A stretch of DNA of 42,433 nucleotides, taken from contig JAKSYS010000547.1 of assembly GCA_022925895.1 (NCBI GenBank), positions 1-42,433 on the forward strand, read 5' to 3'. Made by a program: the position numbers and the translations under genes. Source of the stretch: Fragilaria crotonensis (Eukaryota; Bacillariophyta; Fragilariophyceae; Fragilariales; Fragilariaceae). Position 1 is the first letter of the stretch. Each line of letters starts with the position of its first letter. Positions 1 through 9,489 of this stretch are shown piece after piece. The notes beneath the pieces are model-generated. The model was not told the origin of the DNA. It saw only the letters and a program-made list of their open reading frames with translations, and ran no database searches.

Positions 1-187
1 ATACGGCTAGTGTGCGTGGTGAATGTCGTAGTAACTGCGATTACTAGTTGCACGCTACTTGTCTGTACGTAGACTCTAGTATTGCTAGGTCTCTACAGGT
101 GGTGTAGTGGGCTAAAACGCAGTGGCTATGACGTTAGTATAATCTAGAGTCGAACGATTCCTGGATGGCTTGCTAGCACAGGCCTGT
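1..187. repeat. Split direct repeat, outer copy (B2)
   Basis: This stretch repeats almost exactly at 487-677 in the same orientation. Both copies begin with atacggctagtgtgcgtggt and end in the shared ggcctgt. The few differences are mostly single-base indels. It forms the 3' outer repeat of the retrotransposon when read on its coding strand. It may extend upstream of the window edge. Confidence 0.85.
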
Positions 188-204
188 GGGATGGCAGGTG
201 GGTA

Positions 205-439
205 GCGAAAAAACAGTTAGGCAGATATATCATCACCATTGCCGTCGATTCGATCACTCATGAGAAAATTAGGTGGTGAGCTCTCCATCAAGAATAATAC
301 TTTTCCGCCAGTGGTGCCATTCACTATTGTCCTCAGTCCGTCAATCTCCGACTGCGCAGCAACTAAGGCTGTAGGGCATATTGTAGTGTACTGTGAGCTA
401 GTACGCCTGCTGCAGTATTGCCTACGGTCTTATCTGTAA
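205..439. repeat. Split direct repeat, internal copy (A2)
   Basis: A 235-bp copy of the repeat at 8966-9205, in direct orientation. Both begin gcgaaaaaac and end ttatctgtaa. Long identical blocks (for example catcaccattgccgtcgatt) are interrupted by a few substitutions around 275-325. It lies directly beside the 1-187 repeat, with 17 bp between them, as expected for the internal part of a PAT-like terminus. Confidence 0.87.
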
Positions 440-486
440 GAATCCAGGTTCCCAGATGTCGCCTCGGCTTGTCACAGCATCCGGCG

Positions 487-677
487 ATACGGCTAGTGTG
501 CGTGGTGAATGTCGTAGTAACTGCGATTACTGAATTGCACGCTACTTGTCTGTACGTAGACTCTGGTATTGCTGAGGTCTCTACAGGTGGTGTAGTGGGC
601 TAAAACGCAGTGGCTATGACGTTAGTATAATCCTAGAGTCGAACGATTCCTGGATGGCTTCACTAGCACAGGCCTGT
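487..677. repeat. Split direct repeat, internal copy (B1)
   Basis: Second copy of the 1-187 repeat, separated from the 205-439 repeat by 47 bp of unshared sequence. Compared with 1-187, the differences are mostly one-base insertions or deletions, at about 534, 573, 632 and 660. On the element's coding strand this is the internal B1 repeat, downstream of the recombinase gene. Confidence 0.85.
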
Positions 678-900
678 CCCATGTCGTCTGCTGACGCGGC
701 TGTTCTGCAGGGGCTGCCGTGGTGGGTGCCATATCGATCGGATGCAGGCGGACTTGCCGGTGCACGCAAAAATAACAACAGCAAAAAAATAAAAAAATTT
801 GAAGTTTGGTACGGAGATGCATGTGTATCTGTGTCGCGTGTTGGGTGGAATGTCAAATTGCACTGAACACTGAAAACAACTGGTACTGGAACAAATTATT

Positions 901-1170
901 CCAGTGCCCCGCGGTTCGCGGTATGCCCATAGGCCATTTCCGCGGGGCTACTGGAAAAAAATAATCCAGTGCCGCGCGGTTCCGCGGTCCGCGGTCAGTC
1001 TATTTCCGCGGGGCTACTGGAATAAAATTTTCCAGTGCCCCGCGGTCCGCGGTCCGTCCATTTCCGCGGGGCTACTGGAACAAAACATTCAGTGCCCCGC
1101 GATCCGCGATCTGCGGTCCGCGGTCAGTCCATTTCCGCGGGGCTACTGGAATAAATTTTCCAGTGCCCCG
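901..1170. repeat. Tandem array of GC-rich near-palindromic units
   Basis: About four units of 57-71 bp start near 901, 966, 1032, 1089 and 1160 (the last partial). Each runs from ccagtgccccgcgg to ccgcggggctactgg. These two arms are inverted copies with one extra base, so every unit can fold into a hairpin. Units are joined by AT-rich linkers such as aataaaatttt. The array lies between the recombinase gene and the internal split repeats of the retrotransposon, in an otherwise AT-richer context. The open frame running through it (904-1308) is a by-product of the repeat. Confidence 0.85.
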
Positions 1171-1463
1171 GTCATTCCACTCGGCTGGACTAAGGTATGC
1201 GAGCACTACCGGCAACAAAGTATGCCAGCGCATACTTCATGTACTAGTACTACTCGTGTAGCGTACTTTAGAATTTTTGGATATGCGATACATGCGTATG
1301 CATTATGAATCATGAATCATGATATCATGATGCATTTGGCATTTGATGTTGGTATCTTGGAGTTTTGTTTCTTTTGTATGATGTGTTTGCGATGCTTGGG
1401 CTAAATGCGACGTTACTTCTATGATGCGATGCGACTATGAGTGCTTCATTAATGCTGTCACCA

Positions 1464-2774
1464 TTATAGGAAGTTTGGGATGCAGCTGGCATCAGCAAGG
1501 GCGTCATTATGTCGCCGAGACGTGACTGCCAGATTGCGAAGGTAAGTCATGAATGCATTTGATTTCCATCGCAGGAGGTGTTTAATTTCCATTTCATGGA
1601 ATCCCATCGCATATAGGGTGGTGGCGCAACACGCAATGAGTGTGCTGACCACATTTGGAGCTCTGCTTTGTTCTTGATTGGGTCAAGATTGAACATTTTG
1701 GATGCAGCATCCGCATGCACGTTTCAACAGCTTCCGATGTTATGTTGCATGGGTCCCATCTTTGCTTTGAACGCTTAAAGGTATTGTTGTGTCTGATTTT
1801 GTTATGGTCGCGTGTCGTGCTAGGATACGCATGAAATGCGTAACAAAGCAGACTTTTGGGTTTTGACATTGCAGACGAATAACTTTTTCTCCATTCTCAC
1901 CATTCTTTTGCTCTTCAAATCGCAGGTGGATGCTACCGACAGATGCCGGATATGTGAGTGCTTCTGTTAGTGAAAGCCTTTTGTTTGTTGTTGATGAGCA
2001 TTGGATATCCTTCAATGTGAATGCGTAGGCGTTGCCAAAGCGGTTTTTGTGATATGTGGATATGTCGCGTTTGGATGAATCGGTTTGCATCCATTCTACG
2101 CCTCTGCATCCTGCGTAGAGGTTGCATAGTGTCCAATCAGCTAGCGCTGCCATGAGACAACAATCATCCTTTTGGGCGTCAGTTGTGTTGGCAATGAAGG
2201 CGTGCATTTCCAGAGTGAATGGTTCGCGTCTATTTGGGACGGATTCCCATCGTTGGACTTCGGCGAGTACTTTGGTGATTGCTGGTGCCATTTTGGTGTC
2301 AGCTGTTGATCTGAATCGGGGATCAATATCTCTGAATCGTCCAAGGAATTTTGCGACATCAGTAGAAAAGCTCCTGATGGTTCCTGCTTTTAATGAACGG
2401 CAGTGGGTGATGATCCTGTCGCGAGGTGTGTTGCATAAGGCCAGCTGATAATTGGCGCGTTCTTGACTTTGGGTCTGAAGTCGCCAGTCATCTGTAAGCT
2501 TTACAGTGTGACAAAAGATGAAGTAATGGATTCTCCTGCTTCGAATTGTCCGAGCAGTTTTGGCAGTGTTGTTGTTGCTATCCATTGCTCGTTGAACAGC
2601 CTGGATGCCAGGCTTGATAAGAGCTCTGGACTCGGGCGGAAATAGCGATAGGATGCGAGTTTCGGCTCCTTCTCGAATATCTGTTGATGGCGCAGTGCCG
2701 GGGAAGGTAAGTGAGTTGGTGGGCGTGACAAAAAATCGGCGAGGAGATTTGTTGCTCCTGACACATGTGTACAT
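1464..2774 (-). pseudogene. Tyrosine recombinase of the PAT-like retrotransposon, frame-broken
   Basis: This would encode the site-specific recombinase that inserts the circular DNA copy. The N-terminal and core part is open from 2774 to 1740. It then continues in another frame (about 1869-1630, with the NITSEAVETCMRM block), and again from 1652 to the stop at 1464. The C-terminal part carries LLRWKSNAFMTYLRN, whose Tyr (about residue 38 of the last frame) fits the nucleophile. Just before it, near 1625-1640, a His-Ser-Leu-Arg motif that would hold the second catalytic Arg is split by a one-base indel. The 5' end overlaps the RNase H frame by about 270 bp, as is common in DIRS elements. I did not securely place the first catalytic Arg. 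A retroviral-type integrase is excluded, since no HHCC or DDE pattern is seen. Confidence 0.72.
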
Positions 2775-5330
2775 GAAACCGCAAGTGTGGTTCTTTCAAG
2801 CAAAGCTGCATATAGGTGGACCATCTGTTGACCTCGTTCCGATTTTGCGGAAACTTTATGCGCCCAGTTTTGGGATGGGCTATTGTCTGTTCTGATCAGC
2901 AGTTTGGCGAGTTTTGCGATACCATTTGGAAATGTTCTTTGCAATGGTTTGTACAGCCCTGTCTCCTCCATTAGTGTTATGGTTGCTGCAAGCTGGACTA
3001 TAACGACAACGAATTCCATTAAGTTGATGTGGATTTTGTTGACCGCGATGGCTCGTTTTGTCCTTTCCGACCAGTGCATGTCGAACCAGAATTGGAGGTC
3101 GTGACAGAAGGCACCTCCTCCGGTCAGGCATGCGTCGCCAAAGCTGGTGAATTGAGGGTCGCGGGGTATGACGTGGCCAACGTGCATTTCCCATTTGTAT
3201 GTTCGATCTGCCAGCAATTGGTGCAGGTTGGCAAGTTCTACTTTCACTGCTTGGTCAATTGTTATCTTGGCATTCTTTGTCCATAGCAGGGCTGCCATAT
3301 CGCGCGCAATCATGGCGTCGATTCTGGTGTGTAAATGCTTTGGAAGGTCTGCTTGATACCTTTTGGATTTTCCTTGGCGATTGTAATACCCTCTTACTTG
3401 GTTGAAACGGGTTTGAATTGCGCGGCGAAGTGCATTTTGAAAACTGAAGAACAATGTTCTTCCTTGGCGATTGGCACGCGATGCGTCCGCGAGGGTGCCG
3501 TGGAGTGTTGCTGCCTCCAAAATGTTGCATTTGTCCTTTCCGTCCCATTCGTGCAATAGGTTTGTGATTGACTGCCTTTTATCGTCTGGGAGGGTATAGG
3601 TAAGTGATCTCGTGTTGAAATCCCAACCAACTACTCTCCTGATATGTCCGTACGCTGACCCAAACTTTTCCCAGGATATAGGATCTGGGATTCTGCCATC
3701 TGGATAACCCGCGAGTTCGTATAGACTGATGATACTTGCGGCTGCTGCTCTCGGCATGAGTTCCGATATATCGCCATACATGTTGTCGTCGACATGATGG
3801 TTGTATCGGGTGCAATTCAATTCCTGTTTTGTCGAATACTCCTCGGTTTTTGTGTCGGGGATAGCTATTGCGAATCCATCTCTTTCTGTTTGCGTTGCTG
3901 GCTTTTCAAATGTGAAATTTGGCAGGTATTGTTGGGCGCGTTCCAGTATGTCTTCGTCATGCCATAGCTTTTGGGCTAATTGTTGGCGCGCTCTTGCGAT
4001 TGGCTCCCAGTTTGATGGACTTGTGTTGTCACCAAATGTAAGTCCTGTGTGCATAATCAGAGTTCCTGTGAAATTGCGCTGTGCATTGCGACCAAATTGG
4101 GGTTATATTTGACGCGTGGGAATGCGCATTGCACGTCGTCATCACCGGTGTGTCTATCGTGTTGGGGTACGAGATTGCCAAATTCCATTGCCAGATTAGA
4201 AATTGCTGAAACGAATCGGCGAAATGGAGTTTTGGTTCGGTGGCTTTGCTTGTCCAATCATTAATAGCATGCGCCCCTGGCCACGGGCGAAAACTGCTAT
4301 CTGATATTGGGCGTGGCTTTCTTCGATGATGTAGAATGTCAACAAGTCCTTGTGGCGTTAGGTGCGTGTTGAGTGTGAAATGGACTATCGCCGGATCCAT
4401 TATTAGGGTGAGTCCTCGTTTGCTTTGTTTGACGATTGTTTTCTCAAATACCTTCGGATTGTCCTGCGCTGACTTGTGGTTGCCATATTGCAGATATGCA
4501 TCGAAATTGGCTTGTGATGCTTCAGCGTTGCAGTATGCTGGTGCTCCGGTTGTCAGGATACGTGTTACGTCGGTAAAGACGTCCGTTGTTACGATGGGTT
4601 TGAGCTTTGCCAGTAGGTGGGCTGCATTGATATGTGCATTCACATGGGGTCCCCCAATGTATCTTACTACCGTTGCAATGTCACCGTTATAGTGCAGGGC
4701 GCATGCGGTTGTCATGGCTCGCCAATCTTGGCGTATGCACTCTGTGCTTTCCCAATCAGATTGGAATCCCTGCAGCTGCCGGAAGTCGATTGGGCTATAC
4801 TTTTTCGAAGTTGTTGTAATTGCCTTACTCGGAACGATGCCTTTTCAAGGGTTTTGGTAGCTCTGCATGACAAATATCCGCTTTTAAGAGCGGCAACAGT
4901 ACGTGACAAAACGATTTCGCTGCAAAGAATGATTGTGAAATTGTATCCTTACCAAATGGTTGTGACAGTTGTATTTGGACGCTCGTTGGGAGGATTTCGG
5001 TGGCAAATGCTTCTAAGTGCTTGATTGTAAGTTTTCTGTTGTCGCCCAGCATGTGTTTACTGTTGTCTTTCTTTCGTTGCGCTCATCAGGTTTGCTCTTT
5101 GCTGGCGTTTGTTGCTGATTTGTAAAAAGTCGCGTGCAATCAGACGTTATTGGCGGTATTGCTTTATCGATCGACTCGGCTGGCTCATGATTGTTTGTTT
5201 TTACCTGCTTTTCCTTTGCCTTTAGTGTCTCGAAATCGCCTTCTATGACCTTTTTGTTTGACTGTTTACACTGAAGAATCGTACCGGCTTCGTACATTCT
5301 TACTGTGGGTCGAGCTGGTGTAATTGCCAT
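2501..5330 (-). pseudogene. Reverse transcriptase-RNase H of the PAT-like retrotransposon, frame-broken
   Basis: Copies element RNA into DNA. The fingers region lies in the frame ending at 4029, with the block RKPRPISDSSFRPWPGA (about 4340-4290). The palm motif with the first catalytic Asp (GDDDVQCAF, about 4140) is in a second frame. Downstream, FGDNTSPSNWEP and a YxDD-like HVDDNMYGD (about residues 86-94) are in a third, 517-residue frame from 4054 to 2501. That frame continues with a thumb-like VVGWDFNTRSLTYTLP and an RNase H domain (about residues 302-445). RNase H acidic residues appear in SFGDACLTGGGAF, INLMEF and RTDNS, and the closing motif is NLLADFLSRPP. At least two frame changes occur inside the RT domain. 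The N-terminal extension from 5330 to about 4720 has no recognised domain and is also split. Confidence 0.8.
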
Positions 5331-5612
5331 GCGTGTATGCGTTGGTTCTGGGACATGAAGACAAAGTCTTTAAAAGCAACGGCACTGATTGGTGTGTTGC
5401 AACGATACACATATGGAAATTATGAGTTTTGTGAGATTGGTTTGCTATATTGCTTGGTTTTATGCTGTGGTGTTGTTTGAGTTACCTTGGGGTGTCGCCC
5501 ATGTTGATCCGATGTCTGTCCATTCTACATTTGCTTGGGTAGCTACCCATGTAACAAGTTTGCCTTGAGGTCGGGGCTCACTGTTGCGAGATTTGCTGGG
5601 AAGTGGAAAAAT

Positions 5613-7939
5613 TTACAGTTGTGGAATGTGCATGTCTTGCCTTCGTATGCACTTCGGCAGCATAATACCGTGAAGCTGTTCGGTTTTATTGGGTGCGGGA
5701 ATATTGGTCCTGGATGAAGAGTCGGGCGGTGCTGTCTGTCGCCAATTGCTTGAGGATTTTCTTTCCCTGAGGTGGTGTTGTGTTGCTAATGAGATCACTT
5801 GGGTTGCGTTGCGGCTGGTTTGCGTTATTGTTTCGTGGTACACGGCCATTGGCTACGCTGGTCTCGTTCGTATTGCTCCCATTTTGACGATTACGAGTAT
5901 TTGGGTGCTCGCTATTCAAGGCTTCGGATGTGGCTTTTCGTTTGTTTGGTGACTCGCCAAGTGGTTGGAAGAGTTTAAACGTGAATGGAGTTTCCTTGTA
6001 TTGCCCCGCTGCCATTGTTAGGATTGCTGTTTGCAAGTTGTGCCTGAGTCTCGCCTTGCGTCTTTGCGTTGGTAAAAATTTCAGGGAGATTGGGAGTCCA
6101 TCCATCAGTGCATTTTGTAGCCGGGTCGGCGTGCAACTGCAACAAACCCTGCAATTGTTGATTGGATGTCTTGCAGGACGTTGAAGTGGAGTTCCTTCAG
6201 GTTGCGATGGAGCTCGAACCATTTTCGTCCTTCTGGTGATCGCATTATTCTATCGAATGCAATCACTTCTTTCCACAGGTCGGTGGATTGTCTTCGTTGA
6301 CAGTTATCATTGTATGCATCATTGTATAAAAGTTGCCGATGTTGTTGTTGATCTCGCCCAGCGTATTGGTTCGGCCGAGGTGGTAAAGCTCTGTTGCTTT
6401 TGCTGAGGTACGTGATGTTGCTTCTTCCACTTGTTCTTGCTGGACGACTTTGATTGCGCCTTCTAACCGTGTTTTATAGTCTGCAGACCATGTTCTCGGT
6501 GGTGCGAGGTGATGAAATCCGAAGTGGGTTTTATACCCTCTGGATGAATAACTGTATGCTGGTGTTCCCATTGTGCGGTACGAATTGCCGCAGTGAGGGT
6601 TGGTCAAACATTTCGGCTTCAAGACTGCTGGCGGATGCAAATCGATTCTCTCTGAAGTTCATTTCTGCTGCCATAGACTCAATTGCAATTTGCATGAGTC
6701 GAGTTGCTTTGCTGTTTTGTTGGTCTTTAGCACTTGAATGAACATGGGGTCGACTGTTGCTTTTTGAAGTGCTTGGTTTTGTTCCATCATCGTTGCTTAC
6801 TTCAATGGTTGAGGCGAAGAGGATTTCATAGAAGTGTTGGTGTTCTGTTGCTTCCTTGGCGTGTTCTCGTTCTGTGCTTGTCATTGTCTTTGTTGAATTG
6901 TCTGTGATCGCTGTGGTTAAACCTTTGAGCAACGTTGTAACCATGTTTGGGGATTCATTCGGTGCATCCTCTTCTCGTGAATACTTTTGTGGAGTTGTGA
7001 ATGCGGTTTGACGTGCCATTGTGCTACCGAACGAGATAAATGCCTTTTCTTTTGCTGCCAATACCGCGGTTGTAACTTCATGGTAGACTGGGTCGTTTGG
7101 AGTTAGAAACGTTGGCTTCACAGTGAACTTTGATACGAGGTTGGTATCAGGGATGAATTGCGCTTTGTCTATCTGATCGTAGATGAACAAAGTGTCTTTC
7201 GAATGAATCGAAAAGTTTTGGAGGTTCACCGTTCCGTAACGCATCGCTTCATACCACATATGAAATTCTTCAAGGTTGGTGGCGTTGTTGAGATTGCGGA
7301 CTGAGTCTGTATTATTGACATTGATTTTGCTCCTGTTGGGATCTTGTGTCCTCCTGTGAGGAGGAAAACTTTGGGAAATGCAGCGAAACATGGCGTTGCA
7401 TCAGGGTCGGTAATGTCAAGTCCAATACGGTCTGGTCCTGGTGGGTCGGCCACTGTACCATCCTCTGGGTCTGGTCCTTCTTCTGTGATCGGATCAGATG
7501 TCGAGGTTGCCATGTTGAGGAGCGTTGGATGGGAGTTTGACGCTGCGACCGTAATGCAGTATCCCTTAATGTCGCGCATCCTGATTGTAACTGGGCATAT
7601 GATGTCCATGCTGTCACCAAGGGTGCCTGCGAAAACAGCATCAGTTCCGAGAGCTGTTGGGAATGGGCAAGATAGAACTGCCAACGTTGGGTTGGCACCT
7701 GGGATGTCAAGGAGGAAAGCTACCTGGTTGACAAGGTTAGAGTCGCAGATGTTTGCGACACGTGTCATGTCAGGGTAGGTCTTGGAGAAAGTTGTTGCGA
7801 TGCGCTTGACTTTGTCGGGATCAGGGACATAAGCTCCGGCAAAGCTGTTAAGCTTAGCGGCGCTAGCTGCCTGATAGGCAAGATCACGAAGGGTTGGCTC
7901 CGTGTCAGGGATAGGGTCGTTGGCATCGGTGGTGAACAT
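5613..7939 (-). pseudogene. Gag-like ORF of the PAT-like retrotransposon, frame-broken
   Basis: This is the first coding block of the element. It starts at the Met at 7939 (MFTTDANDPIPDTEP) and is open for 237 residues to 7226. It then continues in other frames at 7391-6531, 6640-6263, 6222-5686 and 5849-5613. I see no zinc knuckle, protease or other domain. The gag assignment rests on position upstream of the RT and on composition: Ser/Thr/Asn-rich, with charged low-complexity stretches near 6760-6950. Protein sequence is coherent across the breaks, which suggests one ancestral ORF of roughly 700 residues. Confidence 0.55.
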
Positions 7940-8965
7940 TGTGCGGGGACGTTTATTGGTTGTTTAGGGGGCGAAACTGAAATGCTGTGATTACTTTTTG
8001 TGTGCTCTGATTGTGTTTCGTTTATGGATGTGTGTTTGGTGACGACTTTCTAGTAATGTTTTCAGGTAGCAAACAATGTAGGGAATTGGTTTGTGTGTTT
8101 GAGATTGTTTGCAAAGTGGGTCTGAGTTTTCTTACGATTAGTAGCTGTGATCTTTTGGACTTCATACTGTTGTTGTAGTTAATTTGTTTGGCATCTGCTT
8201 GTTGTTAGATGCTTGTGTGTATGACTCTAAGTACTCATGATCGCTACTCTGAGGACTTGTTGTTTGGTATGATAGTCGGGTTCAGTTTACTTATTTTTCT
8301 GATACTGGAGTATGCTTCGTTTTAAAATTGAGCCACACTTGTAGATTACATAGCGTTCCGCGGTTTATTACTTAGGTTGTAGATTGGATATAGTACTGTA
8401 TAGCCCGCTATCTGTATTCGATGAATATGTATTTTCATATTCACGCATTTCGTTTATTGAATTTATCTTCTTGTTATTTGCGATGAATTTTGACGATGAT
8501 GGGGCCATCAAAATTGCTGGTGAATGCTGCAAATTTGCATCTCGTTTTGCAGCATTTTGCTATACACTACTTAGTTGGATACAATGTTGTTTGCTTTGCT
8601 TTATATTTGTGCATGTTTGGTATTTTGCTCGGAACTAGTATACGACGTGTTTATCTTTCGCAGGTGTTTGCTGGTTTGTTTTATCGGTGCTGTTGTTTGA
8701 TGCTCCAAGCAATTGTTGCTTTCGCAATATTGTTGGTTTTGGTTTGCGGCTTTGGTTGGATTGGTCTTTATTTTGCTATTGTAATCGCTTGATTGTGATT
8801 GTTTCGATGTCAATTTCGAAATTTGTTGTTTTGGCGGCGGCGCCGATCGCAGGATCTTTGTTTGTTTGTTTGCTTTACAATAGATACAGCGAACTATTGC
8901 ATTTGCAACTACATCTGTAATGTAGTGTTGTATTGCTTTTGGTTGTTTGCTTCTCTCACATGCTT
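7940..8965. other. Untranslated 5' region of the retrotransposon
   Basis: About 1 kb of AT-rich, T-skewed DNA lies between the terminal split repeat and the gag-like start. Short open frames here (for example 8384-8638) have low-complexity, Cys/Phe-rich translations and no resemblance to a protein family. The element's promoter is expected here by position, but I cannot point to a specific motif. Confidence 0.5.
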
Positions 8966-9205
8966 GCGAAAAAACGGTTAGGCAGATATATCATCACCAT
9001 TGCCGTCGATTCGATCACTCATGAGAAAAGTGAGTGGTCGACTCTCCATCCAAGAATAATACTTTTCCGCCAGTAGTGTAGTGCTACTGGCTGTCCTCGG
9101 TCCGTCAATCTCCGACTGCGCAGCAACTAAGGCTGTAGGGCATATTGTAGTGTACTGTGTGAGCTAGTACGCCTACTGCAGTATTGCCTACAGTCTTATC
9201 TGTAA
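8966..9205. repeat. Split direct repeat, 5' terminal copy (A1)
   Basis: Copy of the 205-439 repeat, about 8.5 kb away in the same orientation. Similarity starts at gcgaaaaaac and stops abruptly after ttatctgtaa at about 9205. This gives the 5' boundary of the retrotransposon on its coding (minus) strand. Sequence beyond 9206 is unrelated to that beyond 440. Confidence 0.87.
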
Positions 9206-9489
9206 AGTACATGAATCGACGCAGAATTTTCTTGCGCATCATCTGGTGAAGGAATTTTGGAAAACGGAGCGATACTCGAGGAGATGCGTTTAGTCGAATA
9301 TTTTGGGGGCAGAATTTTTTTAGGTCAATAGTGGGACGCGCGTGTTTCTGTCGTGTTAATGACGACAAAAACTCTTTGAAAACAATTCACGACATCCATG
9401 ATGACGGTAACGACAAGGTAGACAATGATCTAATTTAATCCTAATGCTTTAAACTTGTTCACAACACATAGAAGAAGTGGTCTGATCAT

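Larger units (their letters stand above)
1..9205 (-). mobile_element. DIRS-order (PAT/kangaroo-like) tyrosine-recombinase retrotransposon
   Basis: On the minus strand the order is gag-like ORF (7939 to about 5613), reverse transcriptase plus RNase H (about 5330 to 2501), then tyrosine recombinase (about 2774 to 1464). No integrase or LTR is seen. The termini are split direct repeats. Reading along the coding strand: repeat A1 (9205-8966), ORFs, repeat B1 (677-487), A2 (439-205), B2 (187-1). That is the A1-ORFs-B1-A2-B2 plan known from PAT of Panagrellus and kangaroo of Volvox, which replicate through a circular intermediate joined by the recombinase. B1 and A2 are separated by 47 bp, and A2 and B2 by 17 bp. 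All three coding blocks are frame-broken, so this copy looks non-autonomous, unless the indels are sequencing errors. The B2 repeat starts at base 1, so the true 3' end may lie outside the window. Confidence 0.85.

Noticed and set aside
904-1308. A 134-residue open frame with repeated FPRGYW
   Set aside because: It is the translation of the tandem hairpin array and has no unique sequence of its own.
8384-8981. Phe/Cys/Leu-rich open frames that look like membrane proteins
   Set aside because: The T-rich strand gives hydrophobic translations in all frames, and the frames overlap within the element's untranslated leader.
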